This document shows, piece after piece, positions 44,254 through 54,048 of a DNA stretch of 64,000 nucleotides. Location: contig NZ_CP118611.1 in NCBI RefSeq assembly GCF_028993555.1, positions 248,001 to 312,000 on the forward strand, given 5' to 3'. Origin of the DNA: Ensifer adhaerens (lineage in GTDB: Bacteria > Pseudomonadota > Alphaproteobacteria > Rhizobiales > Rhizobiaceae). Made by a program: the position numbers and the translations under genes. The notes beneath the pieces were generated by a model that saw only the letters and a list, made by a program, of their open reading frames with translations, was not told the DNA's origin and made no database searches. Numbering within the stretch: position 1 is the first letter of the stretch; every line of letters begins with the position of its first letter.

Positions 44254-45315
44254 TCATCTTGCCGCACTGAAAGAACCGCGTGAAATTCTAAACTCCGAAG
44301 GGCTCTTACCTGTCCAGCGGCGGAATGCATGGGTAAATGAGCTTGGCTGGTGAAATCCAAGAAGCCACGCGATTTGCGAAGCTTGCAGGTGCTCTTCTTC
44401 CAAATAGCGCACCGCCAGATCCCGGCGCAGTTCATCGAGAATTTCCCCAAAGCTGAGTTCTTCGTCTGCCAGCCGTCGGGCCAAACTCCGCTCACTCAGC
44501 CCAAGCCGCCGCGCTACAGTCTTGGCCGTCGCCTCGGCATGTGGAAGGAGCGGGGCAACGGTGTTCTCGACAAGGGTACGCAACGTACTTGCGTTTGTGG
44601 CGCGGATCGAGATTGCATCCTCGCACATTTGCACCATGAGTTCGTTGAGAAATTGGTCGTCCCCGGCTAGTGGAAGATCCGCGGCTGCCGCGTCGAACTC
44701 CAGTTCGTCGGCATACGCGTCGAACTCAACATCACACCCCAACAGCTCGCGTATGTTTCGCAAATCGCCTGATCGGTGGTGAACAAAACTCACTCTCAGC
44801 GGCGCAAGGCTTTGACCGACGATCTCTCGGCAGAGTCGCAAGAGCACCAGTACAGTGAATTCAATCTGGTGGCGGTTCAATTGCCTCGGAGTGCCAGTGT
44901 AGCCAAACCCGATATGGCAATTCGGCACCCTTGCTATTTGAATAGTGAGCGCCTCGTTCGCCACGCGAGCGTATCGTTCAATCCGCAGGAGGGCATCGCC
45001 GAGCCGACTTGAGGAAGCCGCTGCGTAGAAAAGCACACCCATTTCACGAAGGTCGAAATCCTTCGCCAAGGTGAGACCGAGCCAGTCATCCCCACAGGCG
45101 CGCGAAACCTTGCCCAGGAACTTGATCTGGGAACTCGTGTTGATGCGTTTTCGATTGGCAAGATCAAGCCCAGACAAGCCACATTGCCGCAACAATGGCG
45201 CAGGATCTATTCCTCGTCTTGTAAGATATGCGAGAGCAAGACGCGCGCTTAGGCCTGCCGCCGTAGGGACACCCGCCAGGCTTCGACCGATTTTACCATC
45301 GCGATGAGTAGCCAC
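44254..45315 (-). CDS. AraC-family transcriptional regulator (OruR/ArgR-like N-terminal domain)
   Basis: A 353-residue regulator. The N-terminal ~200 residues are the Arabinose_bd-like ligand domain seen in OruR-type regulators (A-L-A-Y-L-T-R-R-G-I-D-P near the start). The C-terminal ~100 residues form the two-helix-turn-helix AraC domain (V-A-R-R-L-G-L-S-E-R-S-L-A-R-R-L and I-A-W-L-L-G-F-H-Q-P-S-S-F-T-H-A-F-R-R-W). It is upstream of three small unknown genes and may control them or itself. Confidence 0.92.
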   Translation of the reverse strand: MATHRDGKIGRSLAGVPTAAGLSARLALAYLTRRGIDPAPLLRQCGLSGLDLANRKRINTSSQIKFLGKVSRACGDDWLGLTLAKDFDLREMGVLFYAAASSSRLGDALLRIERYARVANEALTIQIARVPNCHIGFGYTGTPRQLNRHQIEFTVLVLLRLCREIVGQSLAPLRVSFVHHRSGDLRNIRELLGCDVEFDAYADELEFDAAAADLPLAGDDQFLNELMVQMCEDAISIRATNASTLRTLVENTVAPLLPHAEATAKTVARRLGLSERSLARRLADEELSFGEILDELRRDLAVRYLEEEHLQASQIAWLLGFHQPSSFTHAFRRWTGKSPSEFRISRGSFSAAR

Positions 45316-45552
45316 CGTCTGCCTACAGCCAAACTCCCGACGGAACTATGATCCGCTTGGCAGCATGACGCAAGTGAGTGGCGGATCACGGGGGGCGCGA
45401 CGAAGGTCCATCTGCTTGGAGCATATCGCGCGGCTTGCCGGCGATCGCTGCGGCCGTTTCGCGCTCTGGCCAATGCACACAAGCAGCCAGTCTTGATGCC
45501 GGCCTCTGTCGCGTTGTCGCGGTCCTCCCGGTTGAAAGGGTCCTCGGCGGCC

Positions 45553-47055
45553 TCATTTCCCGATCTGCCGTTGCGTTCGGGCGATCGCATCGGCCAGCCG
45601 GAGTAAGAGAGGCCTCATCCGATCTGCCGGAACGCCGGCATAGCCAAGAATGAGCGCATCCGCCTGACGAGTGGCGATTGTGTAGTCGGACAGCGGATAA
45701 CATTGCAGCCCCGCATCGAACACTGCGCGGTGCGAGGCCCGGTCGTCTCTACCGTCCTCCAGCCAGGCGAGCGCGTTGAGCCCGCTTTCGGAGCAGTCGA
45801 TGCGGGCAAGTCCGGCAAGAGCGTCCCGCCCGGCTTGGATGAAGGCCTCGCGGCGTTCGGCGTAAAGGCTGCGCATGCGGCGCAGATGGCTGGCAAAATG
45901 ACCGCCGCCGATGAATTCGGCGAGCGCGAGCTGGGTTTCCACTGGCGCGCTGCGATGGATCAATCCCGAGAGCGTGCGAAAGGTCCCGACGAGTTGCGGC
46001 GGCAGGACGAGATAGCCGATGCGAATTCCCGGATAGAGCGCCTTGCTGAAGCTGCCTGCGTAGATTACCCGGTCGTTGCCGTCGATGGAGCGCATGGAAG
46101 GCAGTGGCGCGCCGTCGTAGCGGAATTCGCTGTCGTAGTCGTCCTCGATGATCCATGTATCGTTCGCGCGCGCCCATTCGAGCAGGGCAAGCCGGCGTGG
46201 CAGCGACAGGGTGATGCCGAGCGGATGGTGACGCGACGGCATGACGAAGGCGAGCCGCGCATCCGGATAGCGAGCCATGGCGCCTTCGACATCCATACCT
46301 TCGGCATCGACAGCGGCTGGACACAGCCGCAGTCCAAGTGTGCGGAACAGATTGCTGGTGGTCACAGGCCCCGGATCTTCGAACCATATCCCATCGCCAG
46401 GATCGGCAAGCGCCAGGGCTGCAAGCGTGAAAGCGGCATGTCCGCCGGGCGTAATGACGATCTGCTCGGGATCGCAAGGATCACGCCGATGCAGGGCAAG
46501 ATATTCGGCGATCCTCTGCCGCAGAACCAGTTCGCCAGCAACGTCGCCGTAGCCCATGGCCACCGCCTTGCCACCGCGCGTTGCCGCGTTCCAGCATTTG
46601 CGCCAGACAGCGAAAGGAAAACGGTCGAGTGCCGGACGGTTGGGAAGGAAGGACCTGTCTTCCATCTGGCCGATATCGGCTGACATGAGGTGTGACAGGT
46701 CGCCGATGCGCGACAGCCGCGGCGGCGCAATTTCCCCGGCATCTCGCCGGATTTGCTTGGAGCGGTGTTTCGCCGATTGGCGCGGCAAGGCGGCCGACAC
46801 GAAAGTACCGGCTCCCTGCCGTGCTTCCAGATAGCCCTCCGCCTTCAGGTTCTCGAGAACCCGCACCAAGGTTTGGCGCGACAACCCCAACTCCTCGGCA
46901 AGGATGCGACTTGCAGGGAGCCGTGTTCCCGAGCGCAGATGCCCTTTGAGGATCGCCATCCGCAATTGGTCCTGCACCTGGCGAAACTTCGGCAGGGCGA
47001 TCGTGGCGTCGAGGCGAAGGAAAGGCAGGATCGGTCCTTCAAGCTGCTTGACCAC
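45553..47055 (-). CDS. MocR/PdxR-type regulator (GntR wHTH fused to aminotransferase fold)
   Basis: A 500-residue chimera. Residues ~20-90 are a GntR winged helix (G-T-R-L-P-A-S-R-I-L-A-E-E-L-G-L-S-R-Q-T-L). Residues ~130-490 are a fold-type I aminotransferase domain with D-D-Y-D-S-E-F-R-Y and the PLP lysine in A-G-S-F-S-K-A-L-Y-P-G-I-R-I-G-Y. Such proteins sense PLP or amino-acid-derived ligands. Translation starts at GTG 47055. It is divergent from the ferric/sugar-phosphate-type importer operon, 228 bp away, and is its probable regulator. Confidence 0.94.
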   Translation of the reverse strand: MVKQLEGPILPFLRLDATIALPKFRQVQDQLRMAILKGHLRSGTRLPASRILAEELGLSRQTLVRVLENLKAEGYLEARQGAGTFVSAALPRQSAKHRSKQIRRDAGEIAPPRLSRIGDLSHLMSADIGQMEDRSFLPNRPALDRFPFAVWRKCWNAATRGGKAVAMGYGDVAGELVLRQRIAEYLALHRRDPCDPEQIVITPGGHAAFTLAALALADPGDGIWFEDPGPVTTSNLFRTLGLRLCPAAVDAEGMDVEGAMARYPDARLAFVMPSRHHPLGITLSLPRRLALLEWARANDTWIIEDDYDSEFRYDGAPLPSMRSIDGNDRVIYAGSFSKALYPGIRIGYLVLPPQLVGTFRTLSGLIHRSAPVETQLALAEFIGGGHFASHLRRMRSLYAERREAFIQAGRDALAGLARIDCSESGLNALAWLEDGRDDRASHRAVFDAGLQCYPLSDYTIATRQADALILGYAGVPADRMRPLLLRLADAIARTQRQIGK

Positions 47056-47097
47056 CTGTGCATCTCCCTCAGATTGGTACAGTCAATTGCACCATAA

Positions 47098-47118
47098 TGG
47101 ACGTTTCTTCGTCGTCCA
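47098..47118. promoter_or_regulatory. inverted repeat in MocR / importer divergent promoter
   Basis: tggacg (47098-47103) and cgtcca (47113-47118) form an inverted repeat, with caattg copies on both sides, in the gap between the MocR-type regulator and the importer operon. It could be an operator for the regulator; there is no consensus to compare. Confidence 0.35.
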
Positions 47119-47283
47119 ATTGTTACATGCTGTCCCTAAACGAAAACGCACCGACGCAGCCCTCAGCAGGACGCAGACAAGGTGCGGGGGAACCGGGACA
47201 GGCGCGCTGCCGACGACCGGATGCAAGGACAGAACAGCAGCTATCGCCCACGATCCGTCGTCGACGGTCAACAGGAGGAATTC

Positions 47284-48402
47284 ATGAAGAAGCTCGTATC
47301 GCGCGCACTGAGCCGCGCCTTCGTCTCCACGCTCGCCTTGACGGCCGCGCTGCCGGGCATTGCCCGCGCCGATGCTGCGGAAGAGCTGGTCGCAGCCGCC
47401 ACGAAGGAAGGTATGCTGACGGTCATCGCGCTGCCGCACGACTGGTGCAACTACGGCGAGGTCATCGCCGGCTTCAAGGCGAAATACCCGGGCATCGAAA
47501 TCAACGAGCTGAACCCCGATGCCGGTACCGCCGACGAACTGGAAGCAATTCGGGCAAACAAGGGCAACATGGGCTCGCAGGCACCCGACGTCGTCGATCT
47601 CGGCTTGGCCTTCGCGCCGGCCGCCGCCAAGGAAGGCCTTCTCCAGCCCTACAAGGTGGCGACCTGGGACGAGATCCCGGCCAATATCAAGGACGAGAGC
47701 GGTTACTGGTACGGCGACTATTACGGCGTCATGGCTTTCGGCGTGAACAAGGACCTGCTGGAGGCCGCACCCGCTGACTGGTCGGATCTTTCGAAGTCGG
47801 AATACTCCGGCGCCGTCGCGCTCACCGGCGACCCGCGATCCTCGGCACAGGCGATCCTGGCGTTGATGTCGGCAGGCATCTCGCGCGGCGCCAAGCCTGG
47901 AACGGAATCGGGCGGCAAGGGCCTGGAACTCTTTGCGGAACTGAACAAGTCCGGCAATTTCGTGCCGGTGCTCGGCAAGGCCGGCACGATCGCACAGGGG
48001 CAAACGCCGATCGTCGCTGCCTGGGACTACAATCTGCTGGCCTGGCGCGATGCGTTGAAAGGCAATCCGCCGATGGACGTCGTCGTGCCGGCTAGCGGTG
48101 TCGTCGCCGGCGTCTACGTACAGGCGATCTCGGCCTATGCGCCGCATCCGAACGCCGCCAAACTCTGGATGGAATATCTCTACTCCGACGAGGGCCAGAC
48201 CGGCTGGCTGAAGGGTTACTGCCACCCGGCACGCTTCAACGCCATGCTGAAGGCCGGCAAGTTCCCGCAGGAGCTGCTCGACAAGTTGCCGCCGGCTGAA
48301 GCCTACGAAAAGGCGATCTTCCCGACCGTCGACGAACTTTCCGCCAACAAGACCGCCGTGGTCGAGGGCTGGGACAAGGTGGTCGGCGCCAACGTGAAGT
48401 AA
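47284..48402 (+). CDS. ABC transporter solute-binding protein (ferric / sugar-phosphate type, AfuA-like)
   Basis: A 372-residue binding protein. A Sec signal peptide ends P-G-I-A-R-A-D-A, and the mature part opens A-A-T-K-E-G-M-L-T-V-I-A-L-P. This is the class II fold used by ferric, 2-aminoethylphosphonate and hexose-phosphate importers. The paired tyrosines that chelate iron in FbpA are not evident, so an organic ligand is likely. AGGAGG at ~47272 sets the start at ATG 47284. It is the first gene of a six-gene operon that ends in a phosphatase, which suggests a phosphorylated ligand (inference). Confidence 0.9.
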   Translation: MKKLVSRALSRAFVSTLALTAALPGIARADAAEELVAAATKEGMLTVIALPHDWCNYGEVIAGFKAKYPGIEINELNPDAGTADELEAIRANKGNMGSQAPDVVDLGLAFAPAAAKEGLLQPYKVATWDEIPANIKDESGYWYGDYYGVMAFGVNKDLLEAAPADWSDLSKSEYSGAVALTGDPRSSAQAILALMSAGISRGAKPGTESGGKGLELFAELNKSGNFVPVLGKAGTIAQGQTPIVAAWDYNLLAWRDALKGNPPMDVVVPASGVVAGVYVQAISAYAPHPNAAKLWMEYLYSDEGQTGWLKGYCHPARFNAMLKAGKFPQELLDKLPPAEAYEKAIFPTVDELSANKTAVVEGWDKVVGANVK

Positions 48403-48413
48403 ATCCCCCGGTC

Positions 48414-48447
48414 GGCGAGAGGCGCGTTCGTCACGACGCCTCTCGCC
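48414..48447 (+). promoter_or_regulatory. hairpin after the binding-protein gene
   Basis: Perfect 11-bp arms ggcgagaggcg (48414-48424) and cgcctctcgcc (48437-48447) with a 12-nt loop lie in the 80-bp gap between the binding-protein and first permease genes. As in two other importer operons in this window, it probably sets binding-protein excess. Confidence 0.75.
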
Positions 48448-48482
48448 CGCCTCCGGCGAAACTTATTCCAGGGACAAATCCG

Positions 48483-49367
48483 ATGACGACAAGCGTCGCA
48501 TCCCTGCCGGCAGCGTTCAAGCCGCGGCAGGTACTCAGCTGGTTCGGGGTTGCCCCCTTCTTCCTCTTTGCCACGTTGTTCCTCATCCTGCCGACACTCA
48601 ACATCGTGCTCGGCGCGTTCCGCAACGCCGAGGGGCAGGTGACACTGGAAAATCTTGGCAAGCTGCTTGCGCCCTCGATACGTTCGGCCTTCTGGATTTC
48701 GATCGAGCTCAGCCTGCTGACGGCGGCGCTTGGATGTCTCTTTGGCTTCCTGATCGCCGCCGCCATCACCGTCGGCGGCCTCCCGCGCCCACTGCGCAAT
48801 GCAATCCTGACGTTCTCGGGCGTCGCCTCGAATTTTGCCGGCGTGCCGCTTGCCTTCGCCTTCATCGCGACACTCGGTCGCCTCGGCTTCGTGACAATGC
48901 TGCTGCGCCACTGGTTCGGCATCAATCTCTATGGCGCCGGCTTCAACATCGTCTCCTTCCTCGGCCTGGCGCTCACCTACCTCTACTTCCAGATTCCGCT
49001 GATGGTGTTGATCATTACGCCCGCGCTGGAGGGACTGCGTCGCGAATGGCGCGAGGCGGCCGAAAGTCTCGGCGCGAATGGTTTTCAATACTGGCGACTG
49101 GTGGCGTTACCGGTGCTGTGGCCCTCGCTGCTCGGTACGCTGGCGCTGCTTTTCGCGAATGCTTTCGGAGCGGTTGCGACGGCCATTGCGCTTACCGGCT
49201 CGTCGCTCTCGATCGCACCCATCGTTCTCTTCGCGCAGATCCGTGGCGACGTGCTCAACGACCCGCATCTGGGTTATGCCATCGCCTTTGCCATGATCCT
49301 GCTGACCGCCATTGCAAATGCAATCTACATCTTCTTGCGCATGCGCGCGGAAAGGTGGGTCAAATGA
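48483..49367 (+). CDS. ABC transporter permease 1 (ferric/polyamine type)
   Basis: A 294-residue permease with six helices, an N-terminal P-R-Q-V-L-S-W-F-G-V-A-P-F-F-L-F start and the coupling loop E-A-A-E-S-L-G-A-N-G-F-Q-Y-W. Its stop overlaps the next permease start (ATGA, 49364-49367). It pairs with that permease to form the channel. Confidence 0.93.
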   Translation: MTTSVASLPAAFKPRQVLSWFGVAPFFLFATLFLILPTLNIVLGAFRNAEGQVTLENLGKLLAPSIRSAFWISIELSLLTAALGCLFGFLIAAAITVGGLPRPLRNAILTFSGVASNFAGVPLAFAFIATLGRLGFVTMLLRHWFGINLYGAGFNIVSFLGLALTYLYFQIPLMVLIITPALEGLRREWREAAESLGANGFQYWRLVALPVLWPSLLGTLALLFANAFGAVATAIALTGSSLSIAPIVLFAQIRGDVLNDPHLGYAIAFAMILLTAIANAIYIFLRMRAERWVK

Positions 49368-50152
49368 CCGAGAGGCGCCTCTGGTCCTGGCTCGCCGTCG
49401 CTATGGGTGGGCTCTATTTCCTGCTTCCGCTCGTCGGCATGTTCGATTTTTCCATGCGCATGCAACGCGATGGCTACAGCTTCGAAGCCTACCGTGTCGT
49501 TCTGGCCGACCCGCAGTTCCAGCAGACTTTCGGCTATTCGGTGGTGTTGGCACTGTTGACGATCGTGCTCGGGATACTGATCGTGGTTCCGACCGCCTAT
49601 TTCGTGCGACTGCGCTTTCCCGGGCTGCGACCGATCGTCGAGTTCCTGACGCTGCTGCCACTGGTCATTCCGCCGATCGTCATAGTCTTCGGCTACATCC
49701 GTATCTACAATACGTCCTCGGTCCTGCCGATGACGGGAAGCTGGTGGGGTACCAATCTCCTGCTTCTGTTCGGCTATGCGACGCTGTCGCTGCCCTACAT
49801 GTATCGCTCCGTGGATACGGGTCTTCGCACCATCGATATCGCTAGCCTCACGGAAGCGGCACAGAGCCTTGGGGCCGGCTGGGCGCGCATTCTCGCCATC
49901 GTCATCCTGCCGAACGTCTTCGTCTCGGTTCTGTCCGGAGCCTTCCTCACCTTCGCGATCGTCATCGGCGAATATGTCTTTGCCGCCTTGCTCAATGTCG
50001 GCTCCTTCGGTCCCTACATGGTCTGGATGGGCGGCAACCGAGCCTATGAACCATCGGCGCTCGCGGTGGTCGCCTTTGCCATCACCTGGGCCTGCATGGG
50101 GCTGATCCAGCTTTTCACCCGATTTTCCAAATTCTCCACCGTGAGGCGTTGA
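49364..50152 (+). CDS. ABC transporter permease 2 (ferric/polyamine type)
   Basis: A 262-residue six-helix permease with coupling loop T-E-A-A-Q-S-L-G-A-G-W-A-R. The frame is open far upstream, but that part is antisense-like DNA of permease 1; the overlapping ATG at 49364 is the natural start. PotC-like in size and layout. Confidence 0.93.
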   Translation: MTERRLWSWLAVAMGGLYFLLPLVGMFDFSMRMQRDGYSFEAYRVVLADPQFQQTFGYSVVLALLTIVLGILIVVPTAYFVRLRFPGLRPIVEFLTLLPLVIPPIVIVFGYIRIYNTSSVLPMTGSWWGTNLLLLFGYATLSLPYMYRSVDTGLRTIDIASLTEAAQSLGAGWARILAIVILPNVFVSVLSGAFLTFAIVIGEYVFAALLNVGSFGPYMVWMGGNRAYEPSALAVVAFAITWACMGLIQLFTRFSKFSTVRR

Positions 50153-50154
50153 TC

Positions 50155-51210
50155 ATGGCCTTTCTCGACATCCTTCATCTGGAAAAATCCTTCGGTGCTC
50201 TGCGTGTCGTCAAGGATTTCAACCTCAAGATCGAGAAAGGCGAATTCGTCTCCTTCCTCGGGCCGTCCGGATGCGGCAAGACAACGGTTTTGCGCATGGT
50301 CGCCGGCTTCGAGACGCCGACATCAGGCGCCATTTGCATCGACGGCCGCGATGTGACCGGGCTGCCGGCCAACCGGCGCAATATCGGCATGGTTTTTCAG
50401 GCCTACGCGCTTTTCCCAAATTTAACGGTGGAGCAGAACATAGGCTTCGGCCTCAAGGTGGCGGGCGAGGGCAGGACTGCGATCCGCAACCGCGTCGGCG
50501 AGCTGCTGGACCTGATCGGCCTGCCACAACTCGGCAGCCGCTACCCCTTCCAGCTCTCCGGAGGGCAGCAGCAGCGTGTGGCTCTCGCCCGCGCACTCGC
50601 GCCGCGCCCGCAGGTGCTGCTGCTCGATGAGCCCCTTTCGGCGCTGGATGCCAAGATCCGCATCAGCCTGCGTGAAGAAATCCGCCGCATTCAGCGCGAG
50701 CTCGGCATCACCACCATCTTCGTGACGCACGATCAGGAAGAGGCGCTCTCGATGTCGGACCGCGTCGTCGTCATGCATCAGGGCGTCGCCGATCAGGTGG
50801 GCCCGCCGTTCGAGATCTACAATCGGCCGGCGACGCGGTTCGTGGCGCAGTTTGTCGGCACGCTGAACCTGGTTGACGCGGATCTGGTGGATGCGGCCTC
50901 TGGCCACATCCGACTGGGCGGGCGACCCGTGGTTCTGGACAGGGCGCTGCCCGGCCGGCCCGGGGAGCGCATCAGCCTGGCGGTTCGGCCGGAGACGGTG
51001 TCGCTGGGGCGTGGTGAGGGAAACATCGTCCTGGCAGGCCGCATCGCCGACGTGCATTTCCTCGGCTCGGTAATCCGCATCCGCGTAGCGGTTGGTAATC
51101 AGCTGCTTTCTCTCGATACGTTCAACCAGCCCGACCGGCCCCCGCCGGCCGTCGGCGCGCCCGTTGAGGTCAGCATCTCGGATCGCGATCTTCTGGTCCT
51201 TGCCGCTTAG
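50155..51210 (+). CDS. ABC transporter ATP-binding protein
   Basis: A 351-residue ATPase with Walker A G-P-S-G-C-G-K-T-T, Q-loop F-Q-A-Y-A-L-F-P-N, signature [12 protein letters not shown], Walker [13 protein letters not shown], switch H-D-Q, and a C-terminal TOBE domain. The ATG at 50155 follows gtgagg; a TTG six bases earlier is less likely. It lies 2 bp after the permease stop. Confidence 0.94.
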   Translation: MAFLDILHLEKSFGALRVVKDFNLKIEKGEFVSFLGPSGCGKTTVLRMVAGFETPTSGAICIDGRDVTGLPANRRNIGMVFQAYALFPNLTVEQNIGFGLKVAGEGRTAIRNRVGELLDLIGLPQLGSRYPFQLSGGQQQRVALARALAPRPQVLLLDEPLSALDAKIRISLREEIRRIQRELGITTIFVTHDQEEALSMSDRVVVMHQGVADQVGPPFEIYNRPATRFVAQFVGTLNLVDADLVDAASGHIRLGGRPVVLDRALPGRPGERISLAVRPETVSLGRGEGNIVLAGRIADVHFLGSVIRIRVAVGNQLLSLDTFNQPDRPPPAVGAPVEVSISDRDLLVLAA

Positions 51211-51249
51211 AGGATGGAACAGTGCAATTCTAACGGAGGAACCCGCATC

Positions 51250-52281
51250 GTGACGGAAATGCCATGGGACTCTGAAGCGTCCCCCGACTGGCGGGAGAAA
51301 GTGACGGCGCTGCCTTTGGCAAGCCGCGTCCGGCTGGCCGCCCGGGCGCGCGCCGCGCCGCTCTTTGTCCATGCCTATGCCTTTCATCTCAATATGCGCT
51401 TCGGCGGCATGACGCCGCTGCATCTTGCGGATTTTGCTGCCGAAAAGCACGTTTCCGGCCTCAAGCTGCATGTCGACGACGGGGAACATGCCAGCCTCGG
51501 CCGCATGGACGACGACGCGCTCGCCGCTTTCTCCAAGCATCTGCAAGCGCACGGGCTGGAGTTCCATGTCGAGACCAGCACGACGGAGGAATGCGACCTT
51601 GCCGATGCCGTACGCATCGCGCTTGTCACGGGCGCGACCTCTCTACGCTGCTATCCGCGCTACGAGGGGCGGGTGTCGCAGATCATCGCCCGGACGATCG
51701 CCGATCTCCGACGTCTCGCTGCCTTCGATCCGCAAGGCCGGCTGCGCTATACGCTGGAGCAGCATGAGGACCTCAAATCGGAGGAACTCGTGCACATCAT
51801 CAGGGCCGTCGCCAATCCGCGCCTCAGTCTGCTCTTCGACTTCGGCAATATGATCAACGCTTACGAATTGCCGATGCCGGCCCTCGCAATCCAGGCGCCA
51901 TACGTCACCGAGGTTCATGTCAAGGACTGCCTCGTCGAGCCGGATCGCGGCGGCTGGGCGCATCTGGCTTGTATCTCGGGCGAGGGGCACCTACCGATGC
52001 GGGCGATGTTCGTGGATCTGCTTTTGCTCGGTGAAGACAGCCCGCAGGTTCGCGCTTTCGGCCTGGAGGAGGAGGAGGGCTACTTTGCCCCAGCCCTTCG
52101 CCGCCCCTCGGATGGGCCCGATCCCTTCATTCCCGCCCGTACGGCGAGCTTCACCGATCTCGGGCCGGGCGACCTCACGGCGCGCCTGAGCCGGGAAACG
52201 GCCGCAGCACACCGGCAGGTGGAGACGATCCGAACCATGCTCGAAGATATCGCGCAAGAAGCCGAAAGGACCGCGGGATGA
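51250..52281 (+). CDS. TIM-barrel sugar isomerase/epimerase-like protein
   Basis: A ~343-residue protein of the AP-endonuclease-2 / xylose-isomerase-like barrel superfamily. Metal-site-type motifs appear on strand ends: F-H-V-E-T-S, Y-T-L-E-Q-H-E-D-L-K-S, L-L-F-D-F-G-N-M and V-H-V-K-D, in the order seen in sugar epimerases. GGAGG ends 10 bases before GTG 51250, preferred over ATG 51214, which has no site. Its end overlaps the phosphatase start (52278-52281). It probably isomerises or epimerises the imported sugar or polyol. Confidence 0.82.
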   Translation: MTEMPWDSEASPDWREKVTALPLASRVRLAARARAAPLFVHAYAFHLNMRFGGMTPLHLADFAAEKHVSGLKLHVDDGEHASLGRMDDDALAAFSKHLQAHGLEFHVETSTTEECDLADAVRIALVTGATSLRCYPRYEGRVSQIIARTIADLRRLAAFDPQGRLRYTLEQHEDLKSEELVHIIRAVANPRLSLLFDFGNMINAYELPMPALAIQAPYVTEVHVKDCLVEPDRGGWAHLACISGEGHLPMRAMFVDLLLLGEDSPQVRAFGLEEEEGYFAPALRRPSDGPDPFIPARTASFTDLGPGDLTARLSRETAAAHRQVETIRTMLEDIAQEAERTAG

Positions 52282-53066
52282 ACGCCCAAGCCACTTGCCC
52301 GTCGACCTTCCTGACACTCGCCCATGCGATGGCGGATGCTGCCGCCGAAACGATCCGCCCCTGGTTCCGCAAGCGGATCGCTGTCGATGCGAAGGCTGAC
52401 GCCAGCCCTGTCACCATCGCCGATCGCGATGCAGAAGCGGTCATGCGTCGGATGATCGAAGCTGCATTCCCCGAACACGGCATAAGAGGCGAGGAATTCG
52501 GCGCCTGCCGGACCGACGCCGATTGGATCTGGGTGCTGGACCCGATCGACGGAACGAAATCCTTCCTCTCGGGCTCACTAGCCTTCGGCACGCAAATCGC
52601 GTTGCTTCATCGGGGCAAACCTGTATTCGGGCTCATCAACCAGCCGATCACCGGCGAACGCTGGCTTGGTACAGGCACTGTATCTACGCTCAACGGCGAG
52701 CCGATCCACGCAAGCGAGAGAACCCGGCTTGATGAAGCCATCCTCTACACCTCCGCCCTCGAGCAGTTCGACCACACGCGCCACAGCCGCTTTGCAGCGC
52801 TCGCCGCAAAGGTCCGCTTCACTCGCTTCTCGCACGATTGTTACGCAGCTGGCCTCCTGGCCCTCGGCGGCATTGATCTCCTCCTCGAAAGCAACGTCTT
52901 CGACTACGACATACTCCCGCAACTCCCGATCATAGAAGCAGCGGGCGGGATCGTGTCCGACTGGGATGGGCGGCCGCTTGTCGATGCATCTCGATATGAC
53001 ACCGTTCTAATGGCGGCGAATGAGGAAATCCATCGGGTGGCGTTGGACGCTCTGCGTAGAGACTGA
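52278..53066 (+). CDS. inositol-monophosphatase-family phosphatase, HisN-like
   Basis: A 262-residue Li-sensitive metal-dependent phosphatase. G-E-E-F-G, D-P-I-D-G-T-K-S-F and the C-terminal D-Y-D-I-L-P-Q-L-P-I-I-E-A-A-G-G bind three Mg ions. The G-T-K-S-F-L-S-G and I-N-Q-P-I-T-G-E-R-W forms are those of histidinol-phosphatase HisN. Yet it ends a sugar-type importer operon, with a four-base overlap to the barrel protein, so it more likely removes phosphate from the imported or isomerised compound. A second family member lies 1 kb downstream. Confidence 0.9.
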   Translation: MNAQATCPSTFLTLAHAMADAAAETIRPWFRKRIAVDAKADASPVTIADRDAEAVMRRMIEAAFPEHGIRGEEFGACRTDADWIWVLDPIDGTKSFLSGSLAFGTQIALLHRGKPVFGLINQPITGERWLGTGTVSTLNGEPIHASERTRLDEAILYTSALEQFDHTRHSRFAALAAKVRFTRFSHDCYAAGLLALGGIDLLLESNVFDYDILPQLPIIEAAGGIVSDWDGRPLVDASRYDTVLMAANEEIHRVALDALRRD

Positions 53067-53186
53067 TGCCCCCGCCAAGCGCCATGGCCGAGATGTCGCA
53101 AAACTTTCAACCGAGGCGACGGATCGCGTGGCGGTGAAAGAAGCACAGGGGACCAGGGGGTTCACAAAGGCGATGACTTTGGGCCC

Positions 53187-53684
53187 TTACTCGGTTCGTC
53201 CCCGCACCTCAGAGATGTATGCCTCGTAACCAAACATCGGATCCAGGCTCAGGTCCTTTCCATCGAACCGCGCCATAAAGTCTGCAAGATCGCCTTGCCC
53301 CGAGAAGCCCATCGCCAGTGCTTCCATGCTTTCGGTGCCGTCGTCTTCGTCCGCATAAAAGGCGCTCATCTCAAGCGCGCCCAACCGCTCGAAATTTGCC
53401 TGCATGTGAAATGAAAGCCAGACCAGATATTCCAGGGGGAAGCCGGGGTTCCCTCCATAGGTGACGATGAACGGGTAGGCCAAACGGAACCTGTCGATCA
53501 TAGCTTCGCCGTCCGTCACAAAGGCAAGAAGATCGCTTTCTTCCTCCAGGTTATGAAGATCGATTGTCAGGTCATGCTTGCGCAGTGCTACGTAGCCGCC
53601 GAGCCTGTCCCAGGGCAAGGACGTCAAGATGATGTCGCGCCACCGCCTGATGGCATCGTCCAAATCGATGCGGTTCAAAAACAT
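53187..53684 (-). CDS. hypothetical protein
   Basis: A 165-residue acidic protein with aromatic segments (W-L-S-F-H-M-Q-A-N-F-E-R, A-F-Y-A-D-E-D-D). I recognise no family; size and acidity resemble immunity-type or SMI1-like orphan proteins, but no motif confirms it. It lies between the two phosphatase genes on the opposite strand. ATG 53684 has a weak gggg site. Confidence 0.65.
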   Translation of the reverse strand: MFLNRIDLDDAIRRWRDIILTSLPWDRLGGYVALRKHDLTIDLHNLEEESDLLAFVTDGEAMIDRFRLAYPFIVTYGGNPGFPLEYLVWLSFHMQANFERLGALEMSAFYADEDDGTESMEALAMGFSGQGDLADFMARFDGKDLSLDPMFGYEAYISEVRGRTE

Positions 53685-54048
53685 GGAAATCCCCTAAGCA
53701 CCGTTCGAACCTAAGATGTCGTGCGCGAAACGAGGGCGAGAAATCCTCCCGAGCCCGGCACTTCGGCGAAGGTCCGATGCAACGCGTCACGCCTATGGGC
53801 CGTCACCGCTTTCCGTTGATGTGCTACAATCAAGAGCTTGCGCGCGCCCGTAATACACGTAGGGGTCAATGAATATCAGGGCAAGCTAAATTTGGAGTGG
53901 AGAGATTGAGCGTGCTGGGCACCCGCCGGAATGTCGCTCTCAGTACGGACCTGATCGTAACGGCCGGTCGACAATGGTCTTTGCGCGTCGCTGGATTACT
54001 GGTATTGACCTATTATGACCAATTGATTTAGTCCGGAAAGGCAGCGTC
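53685..54048. other. 364-bp intergenic region before phosphatase 2
   Basis: No gene seen. The last ~50 bp are AT-richer and include ttgacc (54005-54010), a possible -35 for the downstream + strand phosphatase gene. No clear -10 or operator was found. Confidence 0.35.

Noticed and set aside
47284..48402. Ferric-iron uptake operon
   Set aside because: The class is shared, but I see no paired iron-binding tyrosines, and the operon ends in an epimerase-like protein and a phosphatase.
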